DNA of 64,000 nt from Hydractinia symbiolongicarpus. Taxonomy: Eukaryota; Cnidaria; Hydrozoa; Anthoathecata; Hydractiniidae. Positions 49,619 to 60,869 of the stretch are shown here, in pieces. The translations under genes were made by a program, and so were the position numbers. The notes beneath the pieces are model-generated. The model worked only from the letters and a program-made list of their open reading frames with translations. It ran no database searches and was not told where the DNA came from. The stretch is from positions 33,599,501 to 33,663,500 of the forward strand of contig NC_079880.1 in the NCBI RefSeq assembly GCF_029227915.1. Direction: 5' to 3'. Numbering within the stretch: position 1 is the first letter of the stretch; every line of letters begins with the position of its first letter.

Positions 49619-52599
49619 CCATGGAAACAGGTAAAACAACTTAGGACGTTCTAGTTCATTGAGAATGGAAGGACTAGACCAATGGTAACCGGTATGGACT
49701 CGTGGAACGGCGTAATTCACGTGTAAGGCTTCTTTTAGGTGGCAAAAGGCCATATTGCTGCTTATAGACGTGTGTGCATGTAATTCACGGCGTTCCAAAG
49801 CCATGGAGCCAGAGAAAATAACTTAGGACGTCGTAGTGCATGGACAGTGGAAGGACTAGACCAATGATAGCAAGCTTGGACGTGTGGAACCGCGTGATTT
49901 ACGTGTAAGGCCTTTAATAGGCGTCAAAAGTCCGTATTATAGCCTTTTCATGGCCTGTGCATGTGGTTTACGGCGTTCTAAAGCCATGGAACCAGGGAGA
50001 ACAATTTAGGACGTCGTAGTGTATTGAGAGTGGAAGAACTAGACCAATGGTAACAAACTTGGATGCGTGGAAACACGTGATTTACGTGTAAGGCCTTTAT
50101 TAGCCGTCAAAAGGCCGTATTGCAGCCTTTAGACGCATGTGCATGTAGTTGACGGCGTTGTACAGCCTTAGGGCTGGGGAAAACAACTTAGGACGTTCTA
50201 GTTCATTGAGAATGGAAGGACTAGACCAATGGTAACCGGTATGGACGCATTGAACGGCGTAATTTACGTGTAAGGCTTTTATTAGGCGGCACAATGCCAT
50301 ATTGCTGGTTATAGACGTGTGTGCATGTGGATTACGGCGTTCTAAAGCCATGGAACCAGGAATAACAACTTAGGACGCTCTCGTGTATTGAGAGTGGAAA
50401 GACTAGACCATCGGTAACCTGCGCAGGAACGCGGACCCACGTGATTTACGTGTAAGGACTTTATTAGGCGGCAAAAGGACATATGGCTATAGACGTGTGT
50501 GGATGTGGTTTACGGCGTTCTAAAGCCATGGAACCAGGAAAAACAACTTAGGACGTCCTAGTCTATTAAAAGTGGAAGGACTAGTCCAATGATAACCGGA
50601 TTGGACGGTTGGAATCACGTAGTTTACGTGTAAGGCCTTTATTAGGCGGCAAAAGGCCTTATTACTGGCTTTAGACGCATGTGGCCGTAGTTGACAGCGT
50701 TGCACAGCCTTGGCGCTTGGGAAAACAACTTAGGACGTTCTAGTTCATTGAGAATGGAAGGAATAGACCAATGGTAACCGGTATGGACGCGTGGAACGGC
50801 GTAATTTACGTGTAAGGCTTTTATTAGACGCCAAACGGCCATATTATAGACGTGTATGCATGTAATTGACGGCGTTCCAAAGCCATGGAGCCAGAGAAAG
50901 TAACTTAGGACGTCGTAGTGCATTGACAGTGGAAGAACCAGACCAATGGTAACAAGCTTGGATGCGTGGAACCACGTGATTTACGTGTAAGGCCTTTATC
51001 AGGCGTCAAAAGGCCGTATTGCAGCCTTTAGACGCATGTGCATGTAGTTGACGGCGTTGTACAGCCTTAGGGCTGGGGAAAACAACTTAGGACGTTCTAG
51101 TTCATTGAGAATGGAAGGACTAGACCAATGGTAACCGGTATGGACGCGTGGAACGACGTAATTTACGTGTAAGGCTTTTATTAGGCGGCAAAATGCCATA
51201 TTGCTGGTTATAGACGTGTGTGCATGTGGATTACGGCGTTCTAAAGCCATGGAACCTGCAAAAACAACTTAGGACGGCGTAGTGTATTGAGAGTGGAAGA
51301 ACTAGACCAATGGTAACAAGCTTGGACGCGTGGAACCGCGTTATTTACGTGTAAGGCCTTTATTAGGCGTTAAAGTCCGTATTATAGCCTTTTCATGGCC
51401 TGTGCATGTGGTTTACGGCGTTCTAAAGCCATGAAACCAGGGAAAACAACTTAGCACGTCGTAGTGTATTGAGAGTGGAAGAACTAGACCAATGGTAACA
51501 AGCTTGGATGCGTGGAACCACGTGATTTACGTGTAAGGCCTTTATTAGCCGTCAAAAGGCCGTATTGCAGCCTTTAGAAGCATGTGTATGTAGTTCACGG
51601 CGTTGTACAGCCTTAGGGCTGGGGAAAACAACTTAGGACGTTCTAGTTCATTGAGAATGGAAGGACTAGACCAATGGTAACCGGTATGGACGCATGGAAC
51701 GGCGTAATTTACGTGTAAGGCTTTTATTAGGCGGCAAAATGCCATATTGCTGGTTATAGACGTGTGTGCATGTGGATTACGGCGTTCTAAAGCCATGGAA
51801 CCAGGAATAACAACTTAGGACGTTCTAGTGTATTGAGAGTGAAAGGACCAGACCAATGGTAACCTGCGCAGGCACGCGGAACCACGCAATTACGTGCAAG
51901 GCATTTAATAGGCGTCAAAAGGCTGTGTTATAGCCTTTTCATGGCGTGTGCATTTGCTTTACGGCGTTGTAAAGCCATGGAACCAGGAAAAACAACTTGG
52001 GACGCTCTCGTGTATTGAGAGTGGAAAGACTAGACCATCGGTAACCTGCACAGGAACACGGACCCACGTGATTTACGTGTAAGGACTTTATTAGGCGGCA
52101 AAAGGACATATGGCTATAGACGTGTGTGCATGTAGTTGACGGCGTTCCAAAGCTATGGAGCCAGAGAAAGCAACTTAGGACGTCGTAGTGCATTGACAGT
52201 GGAAGGACTAGACCAATGGTAACAAGCTTGGACGCGTGGAACCGCGTTATTTACGTGTAAGGCCTTTATTAGGCGTTAAAAGTCCGTATTATAGCCTTTT
52301 CATGGCCTGTGCATGTGGTTTACGGCGTTCTAAAGCCATGGAACCAGGGAAAACAACTTAGGACGTCGTAGTGTATTGAGAGTGGAAGAACTAGACCAAT
52401 GGCAGCCGGCATGGACGCGTGGAACGACGTAATTTTCGTGTAAGGCTTTTATTAGACGCCAAACGGCCATATTGCTGCCTATAGACTTGTGTGCATGTAA
52501 TTGACGGCGTTCCAAAGCCATGGAGCCAGAGAAAGTAACTTAGGACGTCGTAGTTCATTGACAGTGGAAGAACTAGACCAATGGTAACAAGCTTGGATG
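49619..52599 (+). repeat. Satellite monomers, mosaic of 42-50 kb subtypes
   Basis: About sixteen monomers. 49613-50007 copies 42551-42945, and 50100-50351 copies 46113-46364. The ggtaaccggtatggacgc series recurs near 51130 and 51675. No single long duplicate was found for the whole stretch. Confidence 0.75.
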
Positions 52600-53840
52600 C
52601 GTGGAACCGCGTGATTTACGTGTAAGGCCTTTATTAGGCGTCAAAAGGCCGTACTATAGCTTTTTCATGGCGTGTGCATATGAATTACGGCGTTCTAAAA
52701 CCATGGAACCAGGAATAACAACTTAGGACGTTCTAGTGTATTGAGGGTGGAAGGACTAGAACAATGGTAACCTGCGCAGCCACGCGGAACCATGCGATTT
52801 ACGTGTAAGGCATTTAATAGGCGTCAAAAGGCCGTATTATAGCCTTTTCATGGCGTGTACATGTGGTTTACGGCGTTCTAAAGCCATGGAACCAGGAAAA
52901 ACAACTTAGGACGTCCTAGTCTATTAAGAGTGGAAGGACTAGTCCAATGATAACCGGATTGGACGGTTGGAATCACGTAGTTTACGTGTAAGGCTTTTAT
53001 TGGGCGGCAAAAGGCCTTATTACTGCCTTTAGACGCATGTGGCCGTAGTTGACAGCGTTGCACAGCCTTGGCGCTTGGGAAAACAACTTAGGACGTTCTA
53101 ATTCATTGAGAATGGAAGGACTAGACCAATGGTAACCGGTATGGACGCGTGGAACGGCGTAATTTACGTGTAAGGCCTTCAATAGGCCGCAAAAGGCCGT
53201 ATCACAGCCTTTAGAGGCCTTTCCATGTAGTTGACGGCGTTTTAAAGCCATGGAGCGAGGGTGAACAATTTAGGACGTCGTAGTGCATTGAAAGTGGAAG
53301 GACCAGACCAATGGCAGCCGGCATGGACGCGTGGAACGACGTAATTTACGTGTAAGGCTTTTATTAGACGCCAAACGGCCATATTGCTGCCTATAGACGT
53401 GTGTGCATGTAATTGACGGCGTTCCAAAGCCATGGAGCCAGAGAAAGTAACTTAGGACGTCGTAGTGCATTCACAGTGGAAGAACTAGACCAATGGTAAC
53501 AAGCTTGGATGCGTGGAACCACGTGATTTACGTATAAGGCCTTCATCAGGCGTCAAAAGGCCGTATTATAGCCTTTTCATGGCGTGCGCATATGAATTAC
53601 GGCGTTCTAAAACCATGGAACCAGGAATAACAGCTTAGGACGTTCTAGTGTATTGAGAATGGAAGGACTAGACCAATGGTAACCTGCGCAGGCACGCAGA
53701 ACCACGCGATTTACGTGTAAGGCATTTAATAGGCGTCAAAAGGCCGTATTATAGCCTTTTCATGGCGTGTGCATGTGGTTTACGGCGTTGTAAAGCCATG
53801 GAACCAGGAAAAACAACTTAGGACGCTCTCGTGTATTGAG
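52600..53840 (+). repeat. Segmental duplication S6, copy 1
   Basis: Matches 58237-59477 at offset 5637 (31 monomers). Shared markers are gcatatgaattacgg, ggaaccatgcg and the atcacagcc subtype. Confidence 0.87.
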
Positions 53841-54860
53841 AGTGGAAAGACGAGACCATCGGTAACCTGCGCAGGCACGCGGATCCACGTGATTTACGTG
53901 TAAGGCCTTTATTAGGCTGCAAAAGGACATATGGCTATAGACGTGTGTGCATGTAGTTGACGGCTTTCCAAAGCTATGGAGCCAGAGAAAACAACTTAGG
54001 ACGTCGTAGTGCATTGACTGTGGAAGGTCTAGACCAATGGTAACCTGCGCAGGCACGCGGAACCACGCGATATACGTGTAAGGCATTTAATAGGCGTCAA
54101 AAGGCGGTTTTATAGCGTTTTCATGGCCTGTACATGTGGTTTACGGCGTTCTCAAGGCATGGAGCTAGGAAAAAGCCTTAGGATGTCATAGTGTATTGAG
54201 AGTTGAAGAACTAGACCAATGGTAACAAGCTTGGACGCGTGTAACCACGTGATTTACGTGTAAGGCCTTTATTAGGCGTCAAAAGGCCGTATTATAGCGT
54301 TTTCATGGCGTGTGCATGTGGATTACGGCGTTCTAAAGCCATGGAACCTGGAAAAACAACTTAGTACGGCGTAGTGTATTGAGAGTGGAAGAACTAGACC
54401 AATGGTAACAAGCTTGGACGCGTGGAACCGCGTTATTTACGTGTAAGGCCTTTATTAGGCGTTAAAGTCCGTATTTTAGCCTTTTCATGGCCTGTGCATG
54501 TGGTTTACGGCGTTCTAAAGCCATGGAACCAGGGAAAACAACTTAGGACGTCGTAGTGTATTGAGAGTAGAAGAACTAGACCAATGGTAACAAGCTTGGA
54601 TGCGCGGAACCACGTCATTTACGTGTAAGGCCTTTATTAGCCGTCAAAAGGCCGTATTGCAGCCTTTAGAAGCATGTGCATGTAGTTGACGGCTTTCCAA
54701 AGCTATGGAGCCAGAGAAAACAACTTAGGACGTCGTAGTGCATTGACTGTGGAAGGTCTAGACCAATGGTAACCTGCGCAGGCACGCGGAACCACGCGAT
54801 ATACGTGTAAGGCATTTAATAGGCGTCAAAAGGCGGTTTTATAGCGTTTTCATGGCCTGT
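53841..54860 (+). repeat. Satellite monomers
   Basis: About five and a half monomers, with two similar gactgtggaaggtctagacc linkers near 54015 and 54745 (about four monomers apart), suggesting a small internal duplication. No other content. Confidence 0.72.
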
Positions 54861-55480
54861 GCATTTGCTTTACGGCGTTGTAAAGCCATGGAACCTGGGA
54901 AAACAATTTAGGACGGCGTAGTGTATTTAGAGTGGAAGAACTAGACCAATGAAAACAAGCTTGGACGCGTGGAACCGCGTGATTTACGTGTAAGGCCTTT
55001 ATTAGGCGTCAAAATGCCGTATTATAGTCTTTTCATGGCGTGTGCATGTGGTTTACGGCGTTGTAAAGCCATGGAACCAGGAAAAACAACTTAGGACGCT
55101 CTCGTGTATTGAGAGTGGAAAGACGAGACCATCGGTAACCTGCGCAGGGACGCGGACCCACGTGATTTACGTGTAAGGACTTTATTAGGCGGCAAAAGGA
55201 CATATGGCTATAGACGTGTGTGCATGTAGTTGACGGCGTTCCAAAGCTATGGAGCCAGAGAAAGCAACTTAGGACGTCGTAGTGCATTAACAGTGGAAGA
55301 ACTAGACCAATGGTAACAAGCTTGGACGCGTGGAACCGCGTGATTTACGTGTAAGGCCTTTATTAGGCGTCAAAAGGCCGTATTATAGCTTTTTCATGGC
55401 GTGTGCATATGAATTACGGCGTTCTAAAACCATGGAACCAGGAATAACAACTTAGGACGTTCTAGTGTATTGAGAGTGGA
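54861..55480 (+). repeat. Segmental duplication S7, copy 1
   Basis: Matches 57769-58388 at offset 2908 (16 monomers). It shares gcatttgctttacgg and gtgtatttagagtgg and looks nearly identical. Confidence 0.88.
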
Positions 55481-56505
55481 AGGACTAGTCCAATGATAAC
55501 CGGATTGGACGGTTGGAATCACGTAGTTTACGTGTAATCCCTTTATTGGGCGGCAAAAGGCCTTATTACTGCCTTTAGACGCATGTGGCCGTAGTTGACA
55601 GCGTTGCGCAGCCTTGGCGCTTGGGAAAACAACTTAGGACGTTCTAGTTCATTGAGAATGGAAGGACTAGACCCATGGTAACCGGTATGGACGCGTGGAA
55701 CGGCGTAATTTACGTGTAAGGCCTTCAATAGGCCGCAAAAGGCCGTATCACAGCCTTTAGAGGCCTTTCCATGTAGTTGACGGCGTTTTAAAGCCATGGA
55801 GCCAGGGTGAACAATTTAGGACGTCGTAGTGCATTGAAATTGGATGGACCAGACCAATGGCAGCTGGCATGGACGCGTGGAACGACGTAATTTACGTGTA
55901 AGGCTTTTATTAGACGCCAAACGCCCATATTGCTGCCTATAGACGTGTGTGCATGTAATTGACGGCGTTCCAAAGCCATGGAGCCAGAGAAAGTAACTTA
56001 GGACGTCGTAGTGCATTGACAGTGGAAGAACTAGACCAATGGTAACAAGCTTGGATGCGTGGAACCACGTGATTTACGTGTAAGGCCTTTATCAGGCGTC
56101 AAAAGGCCGTATTGCAGCCTTTAGACGCATGTGCATGTAGTTGAAGGCGTTGTACAGCCTTAGGGCTAGGGAAAACAACTTAGGACGTTCTAGTTCATTG
56201 AGAATGGAAGGACTAGACCAATGGTAACCAGTATGGACGCGTGGAACGAGGTAATTTACGTGTAAGGCTTTTATTAGGCGGCAAAATGCCATATTGCTGG
56301 TTATAGACATGTGTGCATGTGGATTACGGCCTTCTAAAGCCATGGAACCTGGAAAAACAACTTAGGACGGCGTAGTGTATTGAGAATGGAAGAACTAGAC
56401 CAATGGTAACAAGCTTGGACGCGTGGAACCGCGTTATTTACGTGTAAGGCCTTTATTAGGCGTTAAAAGGCCGTATTATAGCCTTTTCATGGCGTGTGCA
56501 TGTGG
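55020..56505 (+). repeat. Segmental duplication S8, copy 1
   Basis: Matches 59384-60869 at offset 4364 (24 monomers). Shared private variants include gacccatggtaaccgg, ggcagctggcatgg and ggaacgaggtaatttacg. Confidence 0.88.
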
Positions 56506-57768
56506 ATTATGGCGTTCTAAAGCCATGAAACCAGGAAAAACAACTTAGGACGTTCAAGTGTATTGAGAGAGGAAGGACTAGACCAATGGTAACCTGCGCA
56601 GGCACGCGGAACCACGCGATTTACGTGTAAGGCAATTAATAGGCGGCAAAAGGACATATGTCTATAGACGTGTGTGTATGTAGTTGACGGCGTTCCAAAG
56701 CCATGGAGCCAGAGAAAACAACTTAGGACGTCGTAGTGCATTGACAGTGGAAGGACTAGACCAATGGTAACCTGCGCAGGCACGTGGAACCTCGCAATAA
56801 ACGTGTAAGGCATTTAATAGGCGTCAAAAGGCAGTATTATAGCGTTTTCATGGCGTGTACATGTGGTTTACGGCGTTCTCAAGGCATGGAGCCAGGGAAA
56901 AGCCTTAGGACGCTCTTGTGTGTTGAGAGTGGAAAGACTAGACCAATGGTAACCTGCGCAGGCACGCGGACCCACGTGATTTACGTGTAAGGCCTTCATT
57001 AGGCTGCAAAAGGACATATGGCTATAGACGTGTGTGCATGTAGTTGACGGCGTTCCAAAGCTATGGAGCCAGAGAAAACAACTTAGGACGTCGTAGTGCA
57101 TTGACAGTGGAAGGTCTAGACCAATGGTAACCTGCGCAGGCACGCGTGGAACCGCGTTATTTACGTGTAAGGCCTTTATTAGGCATTAAAAGGCCGTATT
57201 ATACCCTTTCCTGGCGTGTGCTTGTGGATTATGGCGTTCTAAAGCCATGAAACCAGGAAAAACAACTTAGGACGCTCAAGTGTATTGAGAGAGGAAGGAG
57301 TAGACCAATGGTAACAAGCTTGGACGCGTGTAACCACGTGATTTACGTGTAAGGCCTTTATTAGGCGTCAAAAGGCCGTATTATAGCGTTTTCATGGCGT
57401 GTGCATGTGGTTTACGGCATTCTAAAACAATGAAACCAAGAAAAACAACTTAGGACGTTCTAGTGTATTGAGAGTGGAAGAACTAGACCAATGGCGACCA
57501 GCGCAGGCACGCGGAACCACGCGATTTACGTGTAAGGCATTTAATAGGCGTCAAAAGGTCGTATTATAGCCTTTTCATGGCGTGTGCATGTGAATTACGG
57601 CGTTGTAAAGCCATGGAACCAGGGAAAACAACTTAGGACGGCGTAGTGTATTGACAGTGGAAGGATTAAACCAATGGTAACCTGCGCAGGCACGCGGAAC
57701 CACGCGATATACGTGTAAGGCATTTAATAGGCGTCAAAAGGCCGTGTTATAGCCTTTTCATGGCGTGT
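56506..57768 (+). repeat. Satellite monomers with a chimeric junction
   Basis: About seven monomers. Near 57142 a cctgcgcaggcacgcg box runs directly into cgtggaaccgcg of the other box class, leaving a few extra bases: a chimeric monomer. Confidence 0.75.
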
Positions 57769-58388
57769 GCATTTGCTTTACGGCGTTGTAAAGCCATGGA
57801 ACCTGGGAAAACAATTTAGGACGGCGTAGTGTATTTAGAGTGGAAGAACTAGACCAATGAAAACAAGCTTGGACGCGTGGAACCGCGTGATTTACGTGTA
57901 AGGCCTTTATTAGGCGTCAAAATGCCGTATTATAGCCTTTTCATGGCGTGTGCATGTGGTTTACGGCGTTGTAAAGCCATGGAACCAGGAAAAACAACTT
58001 AGGACGCTCTCGTGTATTGAGAGTGGAAAGACGAGACCATCGGTAACCTGCGCAGGGACGCGGACCCACGTGATTTACGTGTAAGGACTTTATTAGGCGG
58101 CAAAAGGACATATGGCTATAGACGTGTGTGCATGTAGTTGACGGCCTTCCAAAGCTATGGAGCCAGAGAAAGCAACTTAGGACGTCGTAGTGCATTAACA
58201 GTGGAAGAACTAGACCAATGGTAACAAGCTTGGACGCGTGGAACCGCGTGATTTACGTGTAAGGCCTTTATTAGGCGTCAAAAGGCCGTATTATAGCTTT
58301 TTCATGGCGTGTGCATATGAATTACGGCGTTCTAAAACCATGGAACCAGGAATAACAACTTAGGACGTTCTAGTGTATTGAGAGTGGA
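57769..58388 (+). repeat. Segmental duplication S7, copy 2
   Basis: Second copy of 54861-55480. It runs straight into S6 copy 2, so the 57.8-59.5 kb interval is a composite of two older blocks. Confidence 0.88.
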
Positions 58389-59477
58389 AGGACTAGACCA
58401 ATGGTAACCTGCGCAGGCACGCGGAACCATGCGATTTACGTGTAAGGCATTTAATAGGCGTCAAAAGGCCGTGTTATAGCCTTTTCATGGCGTGTACATG
58501 TGGTTTACGGCGTTCTAAAGCCATGGAACCAGGAAAAACAACTTAGGACGTCCTAGTCTATTAAGAGTGGAAGGACTAGTCCAATGATAACCGGATTGGA
58601 CGGTTGGAATCACGTAGTTTACGTGTAAGGCCTTTATTGGGCGGCAAAAGGCCTTATTACTGCCTTTAGACGCATGTGGCCGTAGTTGACAGCGTTGCAC
58701 AGCCTTGGCGCTTGGGAAAACAACTTAGGACGTTCTAGTTCATTGAGAATGGAAGGACTAGACCAATGGTAACCGGTATGGACGCGTGGAACGGCGTAAT
58801 TCACGTGTAAGGCCTTCAATAGGCCGCAAAAGGCCGTATCACAGCCATTTGAGGCCTTTCCATGTAGTTGACGGCGTTTTAAAGCCATGGAGCCAGGGTG
58901 AACAATTTAGGACGTCGTAGGGCATTGAAAGTGGAAGGACCAGACCAATGGCAGCCGGCATGGACGCGTGGAACGACGTAATTTACGTGTAAGGCTTTTA
59001 TTAGACGCCAAACGGCCATATTGCTGCCAATAGACGTGTGTGCAAGTAATTGACGGCGTTCCAAAGCCATGGAGCCAGAGAAAGTAACTTAGGACGTCGT
59101 AGTGCATTCACAGTGGAAGAACTAGACCAATGGTAACAAGCTTGGATGCGTGGAACCACGTGATTTACGTATAAGGCCTTTATCAGGCGTCAAAAGGCCG
59201 TATTATAGCCTTTTCATGGCGAGCGCATATGAATTACGGCGGTCTAAAACCATGGAACCAGGAATAACAGGTTAGGACGTTCTAGTGTATTGAGAATGGA
59301 AGGACTAGACCAATGGTAACCTGCGCAGGCACGCGGAACCACGCGATTTACGTGTAAGGCATTTAATAGGCGTCAAAAGGCCGTATTATAGCCTTTTCAT
59401 GGCGTGTGCATGTGGTTTACGGCGTTGTAAAGCCATGGAACCAGGAAAAACAACTTAGGACGCTCTCGTGTATTGAG
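58237..59477 (+). repeat. Segmental duplication S6, copy 2
   Basis: Second copy of 52600-53840, with scattered substitutions such as gcaagtaattgacgg at 59042. Confidence 0.87.
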
Positions 59478-59486
59478 AGTGGAAAG
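59304..59486 (+). repeat. Reference monomer with module map (183 bp)
   Basis: A representative full-length unit. It has a CCAAT core at 59310-59314, the exact 10-bp palindrome cctgcgcagg at 59320-59329, the dyad slot in its cacgcgatttacgtg form at 59340-59354, and the hairpin arms aaaaggc (59375-59381) and gcctttt (59391-59397). These are followed by the catggcgtgtgcatgtggttt second half, the ccatgg block and the acttaggacg block, and then the linker into the next monomer. Other monomers differ by swapping whole modules rather than only by point changes. 183 is divisible by three but 182 is not, which governs where antisense frames stay open. Confidence 0.9.
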
Positions 59487-60869
59487 ACGAGACCATCGGT
59501 AACCTGCGCAGGGACGCGGACCCACGTGATTTACGTGTAAGGACTTTATTAGGCGGCAAAAGGACATATGGCTATAGACGTGTGTGCATGTAGTTGACGG
59601 CGTTCCAAAGCTATGGAGCCAGAGAAAGCAACTTAGGACGTCGTAGTGCATTAACAGTGGAAGAACTAGACCAATGGTAACAAGCTTGGACGCGTGGAAC
59701 CGCGTGATTTACGTGTAAGGCCTTTATTAGCCGTCAAAAGGCCGTATTATAGCTTTTTCATGGCGTGTGCATATGAATTACGGCGTTCTAAAACCATGGA
59801 ACCAGGAATAACAACTTAGGACGTTCTAGTGTATTGAGAGTGGAAGGACTAGTCCAATGATAACCGGATTGGACGGTTGGAATCACGTAGTTTACGTGTA
59901 AGGCCTTTATTAGGCGGCAAAAGGCCTTATTACTGCCTTTAGACGCATGTGGCCGTAGTTGACAGCGTTGCACAGCCTTGGCGCTTGGGAAAACAACTTA
60001 GGACGTTCTAGTTCAATGAGAATGGAAGGACTAGACCCATGGTAACCGGTATGGACGCGTGGAACGGCGTAATTTACGTGTAAGGCCTTCAATAGGCCGC
60101 AAAAGGCCGTATCACAGCCTTTAGAGGCCTTTCCATGTAGTTGACGGCGTTTTAAAGCCATGGAGCCAGGGTGAACAATTTAGGACGTCGTAGTGCATTG
60201 AAAGTGGATGGACCAGACCAATGGCAGCTGGCATGGACGCGTGGAACGACGTAATTTACGTGTAAGGCTTTTATTAGACGCCAAACGGCCATATTGCTGC
60301 CTATAGACGTGTGTGCATGTAATTGACGGCGTTCCAAAGCCATGGAGCCAGAGAAAGTAACTTAGGACGTCGTAGTGCATTGACAGTGGAAGAACTAGAC
60401 CAATGGTAACAAGCTTGGATGCGTGGAACCACGTGATTTACGTGTAAGGCCTTTATCAGGCGTCAAAAGGCCGTATTGCAGCCTTTAGACGCATGTGCAT
60501 GTAGTTGACGGCGTTGTACAGCCTTAGGGCTAGGGAAAACAACTTAGGACGTTCTAGTTCATTGAGAATGGAAGGACTAGACCAATGGTAACCAGTATGG
60601 ACGCGTGGAACGAGGTAATTTACGTGTAAGGCTTTTATTAGGCGGCAAAATGCCATATTGCTGGTTATAGACATGTGTGCATGTGGATTACGGCCTTCTA
60701 AAGCCATGGAACCTGGAAAAACAACTTAGGACGGCGTAGTGTATTGAGAATAGAAGAACTAGACCAATGGTAACAAGCTTGGACGCGTGGAACCGCGTTA
60801 TTTACGTGTAAGGCCTTTATTAGGCGTTAAAAGGTCGTATTATAGCCTTTTCATGGCGTGTGCATGTGA
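59384..60869 (+). repeat. Segmental duplication S8, copy 2
   Basis: Second copy of 55020-56505. It diverges where copy 1 reads gtggattatggcg and copy 2 reads gtgaattacggcg. Confidence 0.88.
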
